9,766 bases of DNA from Nephthysia sp036513515 (GTDB lineage Bacteria; Chloroflexota; Dormibacteria; Dormibacterales; Dormibacteraceae), in the NCBI GenBank assembly GCA_036513515.1, contig DATBYW010000189.1:1-9766 (forward strand), read 5' to 3'. The notes under the pieces are model-generated. The model made no database searches and was not told the origin of the DNA. It saw nothing but the letters and a program-made list of their open reading frames with translations. Of the stretch, positions 1-5,709 are shown in pieces. How positions within the stretch are numbered: the first letter of the stretch is position 1; each line of letters begins with the position of its first letter. The position numbers were made by a program, and so were the translations under genes.

Positions 1-21
1 CCCCTTTTACAAAGCTGCCTC

Positions 22-28
22 AAAGGAG
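22..28 (+). promoter_or_regulatory. Shine-Dalgarno of xfp
   Basis: AAAGGAG lies 8 nt upstream of the ATG at 37. It is one of only two near-ideal ribosome-binding sites in the window and fixes the phosphoketolase start. The 36 nt upstream of the gene are too short to judge a promoter. Confidence 0.85.
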
Positions 29-36
29 AAAGCCGG

Positions 37-2430
37 ATGGCCTCCCCCACTCGAGCCGCTGCCGCATCCCAGACGCGTGAGCCCCTTGGCAAGGAGGAGG
101 TGCAGCGCCTGAACGCGTACTGGAGGGCCGCCAACTACCTGTCGGTCGGCCAGATCTACCTCCTCGACAATCCCCTGCTCGAGAAACCGCTCGAGCTCGC
201 GCACGTGAAGCCCCGCCTGCTCGGACACTGGGGCACCACACCGGGTCTCAACTTCGTCTACGTGCACGCCAACCGGGTGATCAAGTCTCACGACCTCAAC
301 GCCATCTACGTGGCTGGACCCGGACATGGTGGTCCGGGTGTGGTGGCCAACGCTTACCTGGAGGGGACCTACAGCGAGGTCTATCCGAGCGTGAGTCGCG
401 ACACGGCCGGGCTGCGGCGGCTATTCCGTCAGTTCTCCTTTCCGGGAGGCATCCCCAGCCACGCGGCCCCGGAGACTCCAGGGTCGATCCACGAGGGCGG
501 CGAGCTCGGCTACTCCATCGCGCACGCCTTCGGCGCGGCGCTCGACAACCCGGATCTGCTGGTCTTCTGTGTGGTGGGCGACGGTGAGGCGGAGACAGGT
601 CCGCTGGCCACCAGCTGGCACTCCAACAAGTTCCTCAACCCGGTCCGCGACGGCGCCGTGCTGCCCATCCTCCACCTCAACGGCTTCAAGATCGCCAACC
701 CGACGGTGCTGGCCCGGATCCCGGAGTCAGAGCTGCGGAGCCTGCTCGAGGGCTACGGCTACGACCCCCGCTTCGTCTCCGGCGACGACCCCGAGCAGAT
801 GCACCAGCTCATGGCCGCGACGCTGGATGAGGTCGTCGACGAGATCGCGGGAATCCAGTCGCGAGCTCGCCAGGATGGTGCCGCGACCTGGGCCCGCTGG
901 CCCATGATCGTGCTCCGCACGCCGAAGGGTTGGACGGGGCCCAAGGAGGTCGACGGGGTGCCGGTGGAGGGGAGCTACCGCTCCCACCAGGTGCCGGTGT
1001 CAGACCTGGCCAAGAATCCGGAGCATCTGCGGATCCTCGAGCAGTGGCTGCGCTCGTACCAGCCCGAGGAGCTCTTCGACCAGAGCGGCGCCGTGGTACC
1101 CGAGCTGGCGGAGCTGGCGCCGCAAGGGGATCGCCGGATGAGCGCCAACCCGCACACCAACGGCGGTGTCCTGCTCCAGGACCTGAAGCTGCCCGACTTC
1201 CGCGATTACGCGGTCGACGTGTCGACGCCCGCGACAGGCTCGTCGGAGGCCACCAAGGTGCTGGGCACCTTCCTGCGCGACGTCATGCGCCTGAACCCGT
1301 CGACCTTTCGCGTCATGGGCCCCGACGAGACAGCGTCCAACCGGCTCACCCCTTTGTTCGAGGTGACCGATCGGACCTGGCTGGCGGACGTCTGGCCCCG
1401 GGTGGACGACCATCTCTCGCCCGACGGGCGCGTCATGGAAGTGCTGAGCGAGCACCTCTGCCAGGGCTGGCTCGAAGGCTACCTGCTGACCGGGCGCCAC
1501 GGCCTCTTCAACTGCTACGAGGCCTTCATCCACATCATCGACTCGATGTTCAACCAGCACGCCAAGTGGCTCAAGACCACGCGTGACATCCCCTGGCGAC
1601 GCCCCATCCCCTCTCTCAACTACCTGCTCACCTCGCACGTCTGGCGGCAGGATCACAACGGCTTCTCGCACCAGGACCCGGGCTTCATCGACCACGTGAT
1701 GAACAAGAAGGCGGAGATCATCCGCGTCTACCTGCCTCCCGACACCAACACTCTGGTCTCGGTCGGCGACCACTGCCTGCGCAGCCGGCATTACGTGAAC
1801 GTGATCGTGGCCGGCAAGCAGCCGGCGCTCAACTACCTCTCAATGGATGAGGCCATCCTCCACTGCACCCGCGGTCTGGGCATCTGGGAGTGGGCGAGCA
1901 GCGACGACGGTGGCGACCCGGACGTCGTCCTCGCCTGCTGCGGAGACGTGCCCACCCTGGAGACGCTGGCCGCGACCGCCATGCTCAGAGAGCACCTGCC
2001 GGAGCTGCGCGTGCGCGTTGTCAACGTGGTCGACCTGATGCGTCTGGAGACGGCCACCGAACACCCTCACGGCCTGCCCGACGCGGAGTTCGACGGGATC
2101 TTCACCCGCGACAAGCCGGTGATCTTCGCCTACCACGGCTATCCCTGGCTCATCCACCGGCTGACCTACAGGAGGCGCAACCACTCCAACATCCACGTCC
2201 GCGGCTACAAGGAGGAGGGCACGACGACGACACCCTTCGACATGGTGATGCTCAACGACCTGGACCGCTTCCACATCGTCATGGACGTGATCGACCGGGT
2301 GCCCGAGCTGGGCTCGCGAGCAGCGCACGTCCGGCAGCGCATGGTGGACGCGCGGCTGCGCGCCCGCCAGTACACCCGGGCTCATGGGGAGGACGCGCCC
2401 GAGGTCAGCGACTGGGTCTGGCCCTACTGA
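37..2430 (+). CDS. xfp: Xylulose-5-phosphate/fructose-6-phosphate phosphoketolase
   Basis: Thiamine diphosphate (TPP) enzyme of the cytosol. It cleaves xylulose-5-P (or fructose-6-P) with phosphate to acetyl phosphate plus glyceraldehyde-3-P (or erythrose-4-P), the key step of the phosphoketolase pathway. The 797 residues match the usual family length of about 790-830. Visible signatures: GHWGTTPGL (63-71), GPGHGGPG (94-101), PSHAAPETPGS (140-150), the TPP/Mg motif GDGEAETGP (181-189) continuing into TSWHSNKFLNP, and HVWRQDHNGFSHQDPG (534-549). H64, H97, H142, H317, H540 and H545 sit where the family's active-site histidines are expected. The C-terminal transketolase-like part is intact (PPDTNTL, HPHGLPD, GYPWLIHRL). 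The ATG at 37 is supported by AAAGGAG 8 nt upstream; about 20 residues precede the conserved core. It is followed after 8 nt by acetate kinase, which uses its product acetyl phosphate. No frameshift or missing motif was seen. Confidence 0.98.
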   Translation: MASPTRAAAASQTREPLGKEEVQRLNAYWRAANYLSVGQIYLLDNPLLEKPLELAHVKPRLLGHWGTTPGLNFVYVHANRVIKSHDLNAIYVAGPGHGGPGVVANAYLEGTYSEVYPSVSRDTAGLRRLFRQFSFPGGIPSHAAPETPGSIHEGGELGYSIAHAFGAALDNPDLLVFCVVGDGEAETGPLATSWHSNKFLNPVRDGAVLPILHLNGFKIANPTVLARIPESELRSLLEGYGYDPRFVSGDDPEQMHQLMAATLDEVVDEIAGIQSRARQDGAATWARWPMIVLRTPKGWTGPKEVDGVPVEGSYRSHQVPVSDLAKNPEHLRILEQWLRSYQPEELFDQSGAVVPELAELAPQGDRRMSANPHTNGGVLLQDLKLPDFRDYAVDVSTPATGSSEATKVLGTFLRDVMRLNPSTFRVMGPDETASNRLTPLFEVTDRTWLADVWPRVDDHLSPDGRVMEVLSEHLCQGWLEGYLLTGRHGLFNCYEAFIHIIDSMFNQHAKWLKTTRDIPWRRPIPSLNYLLTSHVWRQDHNGFSHQDPGFIDHVMNKKAEIIRVYLPPDTNTLVSVGDHCLRSRHYVNVIVAGKQPALNYLSMDEAILHCTRGLGIWEWASSDDGGDPDVVLACCGDVPTLETLAATAMLREHLPELRVRVVNVVDLMRLETATEHPHGLPDAEFDGIFTRDKPVIFAYHGYPWLIHRLTYRRRNHSNIHVRGYKEEGTTTTPFDMVMLNDLDRFHIVMDVIDRVPELGSRAAHVRQRMVDARLRARQYTRAHGEDAPEVSDWVWPY

Positions 2431-2438
2431 GGCCGGCC

Positions 2439-3542
2439 GTGCGCGTGCTGGTGGTCAACCCCGGCTCCAGCAGCCTCAAGTTGAGGCTGCTCGAGAGCGA
2501 TGATGGGATCGTCGCGGAGGACGATCTGCCCGCGTCTCAGGGAGACGTGGAGAGCGCTGCACTCGACGCATTCCTGAAGCGCGTTCCCGCTCCCGACGCC
2601 GCCGGCGTTCGGGTCGTCCACGGGGGCGCGCAGTTTCGATCCAGCGTCCGGGTCGACGGGGAGGTGCTGGAGCGGCTCGACGGCACAGCAGAGCTGGCCC
2701 CTCTGCACAACCCGCCCGCCCTCCAGGCGATCAGGATCCTTCAGCAGGCACGGCCCGCGCTACCCCTGGTCGCCTGCTTCGACACCTCCTTCCACGCCGG
2801 GATGCCGGACGCGGCGGCGGTCTACGCGGTGCCCTGGCGGTGGACGTCCGAGTGGGGTATCCGCCGCTACGGCTTCCATGGCTTGAGCCATGCCTGGGCC
2901 AGCCGGCGGGCCGCCGGGATGCTCGAACGGCGGCTCGAGGACCTGCGCGTGGTGACCTGCCATCTGGGCGCGGGAGCGTCTCTCTGCGCGGTGGCCGGCG
3001 GAGTGTCGGTGGACACCACGATGGGGTTCACTCCAATGGAGGGGCTCGTGATGGCGACTCGCTCGGGCTCGGTGGACCCCGGCGCGATTCTCTGGGTACA
3101 GCGCCGAGGTGGCCTGGCGCCCGCCGACGTCGAGCAGGCGCTGGACCGGGAATCCGGCCTGCTCGGGGTCTCCGGGATCTCGGCCGACATGCGCGAGGTG
3201 CTGACCGCGGCCGACCGTGGAGAGGGGCGCGCCGCCCTTGCTGTCGAGGTTTACATCCATCGCCTGCGGGGGCTCATTGGGGCCATGACGGCGGCGCTGG
3301 GCGGCCTGGACGTGCTCGTCTTCACCGGCGGGGTCGGCGAGCATTCGGCGCCCGTCCGCTCAGCCGCCTGCGCCACCCTCGCGTATCTGGGCGTCGAGCT
3401 GGACGAAGAGCGCAACCGTCAGGCAGCCCCCGACGCACAGATCTCGACCCCCCAATCCCAGGTCTCGGTCCTGGTGGTCACCGCCAGGGAAGACCTAGAA
3501 ATCGCCCGCGAAGTACGCACCACCCTGGCCGCAGCGACGTAG
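2439..3542 (+). CDS. ackA: Acetate kinase (compact, phosphoketolase-linked type)
   Basis: Transfers the phosphoryl group of acetyl phosphate to ADP, giving acetate and ATP, and so completes the phosphoketolase branch begun by xfp. The GTG start gives MRVLVVNPGSSSLKL, which aligns with the family N-terminus. The open frame continues upstream inside xfp, but that part has no kinase homology. No Shine-Dalgarno is visible in the 8-nt gap, so translation probably relies on coupling to xfp. Family residues seen: N7 and K14 in NPGSSSLK, R58 in RVVHGG, H90 in APLHNPP, D115 in FDTSFH, H147 in GFHG, H175 in HLGAG, R208 in ATRSGSVDPG, E301 in GGVGEHS. At 367 aa it is shorter than the usual 400 or so, with most of the loss between R208 and E301. 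The common C-terminal TNEEL-type motif reads AREDLEIA. All catalytic residues are present, so it is probably active. A related acyl kinase (propionate or butyrate) is less likely given the neighbour. Confidence 0.95.
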   Translation: MRVLVVNPGSSSLKLRLLESDDGIVAEDDLPASQGDVESAALDAFLKRVPAPDAAGVRVVHGGAQFRSSVRVDGEVLERLDGTAELAPLHNPPALQAIRILQQARPALPLVACFDTSFHAGMPDAAAVYAVPWRWTSEWGIRRYGFHGLSHAWASRRAAGMLERRLEDLRVVTCHLGAGASLCAVAGGVSVDTTMGFTPMEGLVMATRSGSVDPGAILWVQRRGGLAPADVEQALDRESGLLGVSGISADMREVLTAADRGEGRAALAVEVYIHRLRGLIGAMTAALGGLDVLVFTGGVGEHSAPVRSAACATLAYLGVELDEERNRQAAPDAQISTPQSQVSVLVVTAREDLEIAREVRTTLAAAT

Positions 3543-3587
3543 CGTCGGTTCAAGCAGTACCCGGGTTCCCCCGCGCGTTACTCGAGA

Positions 3588-3606
3588 GGCCGGATTCACT
3601 CCGGCC
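3588..3606 (+). terminator. Hairpin downstream of ackA
   Basis: Perfect inverted repeat GGCCGGA - TTCAC - TCCGGCC (7-bp stem, 5-nt loop), 46 nt after the ackA stop. No T-run follows, so it is not a canonical intrinsic terminator. It may act as an end-of-operon or RNA-stabilising hairpin for xfp-ackA. Confidence 0.45.
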
Positions 3607-3661
3607 GTATGAGTCCCGCACCCGAAGCCCACCGTCACTCCCGAGAGGAGGGTGGGTCCGT

Positions 3662-3683
3662 GGGGGGAACCTGGGTTCCCCCC
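3662..3683. terminator. Strong hairpin between convergent genes, possible bidirectional terminator
   Basis: GGGGGGAACC - TG - GGTTCCCCCC is a perfect 10-bp inverted repeat (effective stem 9 bp with a 4-nt loop). It lies 6 nt beyond the stop of the minus-strand secreted-protein gene and 119 nt after ackA. Its position between converging genes suits a shared terminator, but neither strand carries a proper T-tract. The right arm repeats a motif found about 110 nt upstream (3559-3580). Confidence 0.5.
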
Positions 3684-3689
3684 GCGTCG

Positions 3690-4151
3690 TTATTGGATTG
3701 CAAACCCAAGACTGCGGTCGCGCTTCCCGTCGACCATCAGCTCCACCTTGTACTGGCCTCGCGGCCAGTTGGCGGTGTTGCTGAGGGTCAGGTCGAGGTG
3801 GTCCTCGCCTTTCAGCGTTACGCTCGCGCTGTCCAGCTTCTGGTTCTTGCTGCCTCCGGCCTCTACGGCGTACCAGACCGCTCCGACTTTGGTGTCGTCG
3901 GGTGCATTGGCCACCACCACGACCAGGTGCAACACATGGTCAGAGGGGCTGAAGACCGAGGTCGGGTTGACCGCCTTGCCCTGCCGGTAGTCGGTGGCAA
4001 GCTGGGCGCTGGTCACGTGAGCCGTGGTCCAGGAAAAAGAGCAGGTGCAGAGGAGCAGCACACAGACGGCGGCCGCTGCGGCTGCAATCGTTTTCGGGCT
4101 CACCATGGTGGTCCGGACCGTCATCGAATTGTTCTGTATCGAAGGAGTCAT
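3690..4151 (-). CDS. Small exported beta-rich protein, unknown function
   Basis: Encodes 153 aa from the ATG at 4151, which has GGAG 8 nt upstream. A TTG 39 nt further out and ATGs at residues 10 and 16 are alternatives. The N-terminus looks like a secretion signal: basic/polar stretch to about residue 20, hydrophobic core TIAAAAAAVCVLLLCTC (21-37), then a polar region ending near TTAHVTSA. Cys35 and Cys37 do not form a canonical lipobox, so lipoprotein processing is uncertain. The mature part (about 50-153) alternates strands and turns: a FSPSDHVLHLVVVV strand, DDTKVGAVWYAVEAGG, LKGEDHLDLTLSN and WPRGQYKVELMVDGK near the end. This resembles single Ig-like/beta-sandwich domains ending in a 'W-P-x-G-x-Y-K-V-E' strand that occur in many uncharacterised secreted bacterial proteins. 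No catalytic motif is seen. It converges with ackA and lies 168 nt from the upstream DUF4190-like gene. Confidence 0.75.
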   Translation of the reverse strand: MTPSIQNNSMTVRTTMVSPKTIAAAAAAVCVLLLCTCSFSWTTAHVTSAQLATDYRQGKAVNPTSVFSPSDHVLHLVVVVANAPDDTKVGAVWYAVEAGGSKNQKLDSASVTLKGEDHLDLTLSNTANWPRGQYKVELMVDGKRDRSLGFAIQ

Positions 4152-4306
4152 CTCCGTTTCTCCGTCGCCCCCTCTAGGCCGCATTGGCAAGCTGTGGGTT
4201 GAAGTTGTCTCGGACTAGGCATGCGCACCAGACGCCACTCGTCTTGCAACGGGAGATGAGCTTGACCGCGGCTTTTCGCCATCCCCCGACAGAGGAGTTA
4301 AAGCCC

Positions 4307-4324
4307 GCTAAGGATCGACTTAGC
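4307..4324 (-). terminator. Putative terminator hairpin overlapping the DUF4190-like stop codon
   Basis: GCTAAG - GATCGA - CTTAGC is a perfect 6-bp stem with a 6-nt loop. On the minus strand the stem contains the TAA stop of the DUF4190-like gene and is followed by GGGCTTTAA, a weak T-run. The rest of the 168-nt gap (4152-4319) shows no convincing gene; a promoter for the secreted protein is expected there but no clear -35/-10 pair was found. Confidence 0.4.
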
Positions 4325-4772
4325 TCTGCAGATAGCCGAGGTCGCCGAGAGCGATCGCCCCGGCCAGAAAGAGCCCGACGTAAATGATGGCCACCAGGAT
4401 TCCGGCGAGGCCGCATATCCAGCCGGCCAGGGCCAGGTTTGCGCCGGCCACCGCACCTCCTGTAGAGGTGATCCGGCGATGGGCAAGGAGGCCGACGATC
4501 ACTGCCGGAACTCCACAGATCGGTCCGGGCACCAGGCAGAAGACGCCGCCGACCACCGCCAGCAGGCCGAGAACGAAAGCCAGAACCGCCATGGCGTCGG
4601 TTGACGGCGACGTGCTCAGATAGGCGGGCAGCCGCTGAGGCGGCGGTGGAGGCGGTGGCGGCGGTGGCGGCGGACCGAGGGGAGCGCGAGGGGGAACTGG
4701 TCGAGGTGGCTTGGCAGCCGGCTCGGGTTGCGACCCGGCAGGCGGCTGACTCTCCATCGGTCGACTCATCAT
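4320..4772 (-). CDS. DUF4190-like membrane protein with polyproline N-terminus
   Basis: 150 aa. Residues 1-60 are a disordered, proline-rich cytosolic-type arm containing 12 consecutive prolines (34-45). Residues 61-141 are strongly hydrophobic, with segments at about 61-82, 84-98 and 107-140 separated by a short basic turn (AHRRITSTGG, 97-106). The pattern MAVLAFVLGLLAVVGG...IVGLLAHRRI...GGAVAGANLALAGWICGLAG matches the DUF4190 layout: two glycine-rich helices around a His-Arg turn and an 'LAxAG' helix. The family has no defined biochemical role; many members carry such proline-rich arms. The start is uncertain: ATG at 4772 or 4769 (or M6 at 4757), none with a Shine-Dalgarno sequence. The run of 12 Pro codons would normally need elongation factor P for efficient translation. 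It lies 148 nt downstream of a 13-codon mini-ORF across several hairpins, so co-transcription with pptT is possible but not shown. Confidence 0.8.
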   Translation of the reverse strand: MMSRPMESQPPAGSQPEPAAKPPRPVPPRAPLGPPPPPPPPPPPPQRLPAYLSTSPSTDAMAVLAFVLGLLAVVGGVFCLVPGPICGVPAVIVGLLAHRRITSTGGAVAGANLALAGWICGLAGILVAIIYVGLFLAGAIALGDLGYLQS

Positions 4773-4817
4773 ATGGCGAGGCGGAAGCCGTCACCGCCCC
4801 TGTCGCGAAGAGAGGGA

Positions 4818-4840
4818 CCGGGGGCGTCTTGCGCCCCCGG
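4818..4840 (-). terminator. GC-rich hairpin upstream of the DUF4190-like gene
   Basis: CCGGGGGCG - TCTTG - CGCCCCCGG is a perfect 9-bp inverted repeat, 45 nt upstream of the DUF4190-like start. A further G6 run at 4850-4855 could pair with the same C5 arm (4834-4838), so two mutually exclusive folds are possible. No T-tract is present on either strand. It could end the pptH-pptT transcript or be a leader structure of the membrane-protein gene. Confidence 0.45.
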
Positions 4841-4872
4841 CCCCAAGGCGGGGGGTAGTTGTTCGGTCTGTG

Positions 4873-4885
4873 GCCGTTAAACGGC
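4873..4885. repeat. Short palindrome GCCGTT-A-AACGGC
   Basis: A 6-bp perfect inverted repeat around one central base within the hairpin-rich gap. It is symmetrical enough for a small operator, or simply part of the RNA structure; no independent support. Confidence 0.25.
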
Positions 4886-4894
4886 GGTTGGCCG

Positions 4895-4919
4895 TCCTGG
4901 CAGGCCGCCTTGGCCAGGA
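4895..4919 (-). terminator. Hairpin immediately after the 13-codon ORF
   Basis: TCCTGGC - 11-nt loop - GCCAGGA is a perfect 7-bp inverted repeat. On the minus strand it begins 1 nt after the TAG of the 13-codon ORF. No T-run follows, so it is more a stabilising or regulatory stem than a textbook terminator. Confidence 0.4.
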
Positions 4920-4920
4920 T

Positions 4921-4962
4921 CTAGTCGATCCAGTCGCAGTCGACGGCTAGCTGGGCGGGCAT
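4921..4962 (-). CDS. 13-residue mini-ORF with ideal ribosome-binding site
   Basis: On the minus strand, ATG at 4962 opens a 13-codon frame closed by TAG, reading MPAQLAVDCDWID. Its support is translational: AAGGAGG, the best Shine-Dalgarno in the window, sits exactly 8 nt upstream. It starts 93 nt after the pptT stop, on the same strand, and a 7-bp hairpin follows 1 nt after its stop. The peptide is acidic at its C-terminus, with one Cys and one Trp, and has no signal peptide or membrane segment. It could be a leader peptide controlling the downstream DUF4190-like gene, a small functional peptide, or the start of a decayed gene. It matches no peptide family that I recognise, and short ORFs are frequent by chance; the ribosome-binding site is the main argument. 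Confidence 0.45.
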   Translation of the reverse strand: MPAQLAVDCDWID

Positions 4963-4968
4963 TCTGGG

Positions 4969-4975
4969 TGCCTCC
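4969..4975 (-). promoter_or_regulatory. Perfect Shine-Dalgarno of the 13-codon ORF
   Basis: The + strand CCTCCTT reads AAGGAGG on the minus strand, 8 nt before the ATG at 4962. It complements the anti-Shine-Dalgarno of 16S rRNA over seven bases, whereas most neighbouring genes have weak sites or none. Confidence 0.6.
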
Positions 4976-5055
4976 TTGGTCTTCTGTTCAATCCGGCCTC
5001 CGGGTTCGCAGGTAGGACCCGACCGGGAGGGCTGGATTACGCCCAGAGGCGACGA

Positions 5056-5709
5056 TCAGTCCGCAGACACGCACACAGCGGTGAAGAGGTGGGCCGGGGT
5101 GACGGCGAAGCTGCCCCGAAAGGACTCGAAACCCGAGCCCAGCGCCGCCGGCGCCGGGACCAGCAGCCGGGCCTCGAAGGCTCCGGAGCCGCAATCGACG
5201 CTGAGCTCGGCGTCCAGGTAGCCGAGCCACTGGCTGGTGACCGCGTGCCAAGCCTTGTACACGCTCTCCTTGGCGCTGAAGATCAGCGTGGGCCAGTTGA
5301 CCTCGTCACCGGGAGCCGTCGCTGCCCAGGCCTGCTCAGATGCGGTGCAGACCAGCTCGGCCACGCCCTCCGGAAGCGGCTGGTTGGCCTCGGCGTCGAT
5401 TCCCAACCCGCGTACCTCGCTCTCCCGAGCCACAGCGGCGGCACAGTAACCGGCGCTGTGCGTGATGCTGCCCACCGCGCCCTGCGGCCAGATGGGAGCC
5501 CGGTCCGGACCTGAGAGCAAGGGAGCCGGCGGGAATCCGAGACGGCTCAGGCCCAGCCTCGCGCAGGCGCGTCCGGCACTGAACTCGCGGCGCCTCCGGG
5601 GCAGCGCTCTGACCATCAACCTGGCCTCCTCCGGCAGGAGCGGGGCTTCCCACATCTCGGGCTCCGCCTCCACCACGACCACGGCGGGAGGCAGAAGCGA
5701 CCTCATCAT
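5056..5709 (-). CDS. pptT: 4'-phosphopantetheinyl transferase, PptT/EntD-like
   Basis: Transfers 4'-phosphopantetheine from coenzyme A to a serine of acyl or peptidyl carrier proteins, activating fatty-acid, polyketide or nonribosomal-peptide synthases. The 217 aa follow Mycobacterium tuberculosis PptT (about 227 aa) closely: LLPEEARLMVRALPRRRREFSAGR (24-47), PPAPLLSGPDRAPIWP (60-75), GSITHSAGY (80-88), GIDAE (103-107) and FSAKESVYKAW (144-154), then WLGYLDAEL. D105, E107 and E148 are the expected Mg-binding acids; K147 and K152 lie in the conserved substrate motif. The start is ATG-ATG at 5709/5706. The first ATG overlaps the TGA of the upstream metallophosphoesterase (ATGATGA), with no separate ribosome-binding site, so translation is probably coupled. 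No carrier protein or synthase gene lies in the window. The family is certain; strict orthology with PptT is inferred from sequence and from the partner gene. Confidence 0.95.
   Translation of the reverse strand: MMRSLLPPAVVVVEAEPEMWEAPLLPEEARLMVRALPRRRREFSAGRACARLGLSRLGFPPAPLLSGPDRAPIWPQGAVGSITHSAGYCAAAVARESEVRGLGIDAEANQPLPEGVAELVCTASEQAWAATAPGDEVNWPTLIFSAKESVYKAWHAVTSQWLGYLDAELSVDCGSGAFEARLLVPAPAALGSGFESFRGSFAVTPAHLFTAVCVSAD

Larger units (their letters stand above)
3559..3692. repeat. Imperfect direct repeat ACC[C/T]GGGTTCCCCC...CGCG
   Basis: The sequence around 3559-3580 (ACCCGGGTTCCCCCGCGCGTTA) recurs around 3669-3692 as ACCTGGGTTCCCCCCGCG followed by TCGTTA. Copies are about 110 nt apart in the 147-nt spacer after ackA. 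GGGTTCCCCC of the first copy could also pair with GGGGGAACC at 3663-3671, giving an alternative long-range fold. The last bases of the second copy overlap the stop codon of the minus-strand gene. Apart from this repeat and two hairpins, nothing coding is visible between 3543 and 3689. Confidence 0.4.

Noticed and set aside
1890..2438. Extension of the acetate kinase frame far upstream within xfp, suggesting a 550-aa protein.
   Set aside because: The upstream part is Arg/Ala/Pro-rich out-of-frame sequence. Family homology begins exactly at the GTG at 2439 (MRVLVVNPGSSSLK).
2439..3542. Acetate kinase as a pseudogene because of its short length.
   Set aside because: The frame is intact and every expected catalytic residue is present in order.
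3588..3683. Inverted repeats near ackA as ends of an insertion sequence.
   Set aside because: There is no transposase gene between or beside them and no target-site duplication; the arms are simple local hairpins.
4174..4794. Long minus-strand open frame (206 codons) overlapping the DUF4190-like gene in another frame and running into the gap at 4174-4319.
   Set aside because: Its translation is arginine/serine/proline-rich low-complexity typical of an out-of-frame reading. The overlapping frame has clear membrane helices and the DUF4190 pattern. The gap portion alone has no ribosome-binding site or recognisable domain.
4921..4962. The 13-residue peptide as a pqqA-, mycofactocin- or lasso-type precursor.
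   Set aside because: It lacks those families' core motifs, and no radical SAM, cyclase, protease or P450 gene is nearby.
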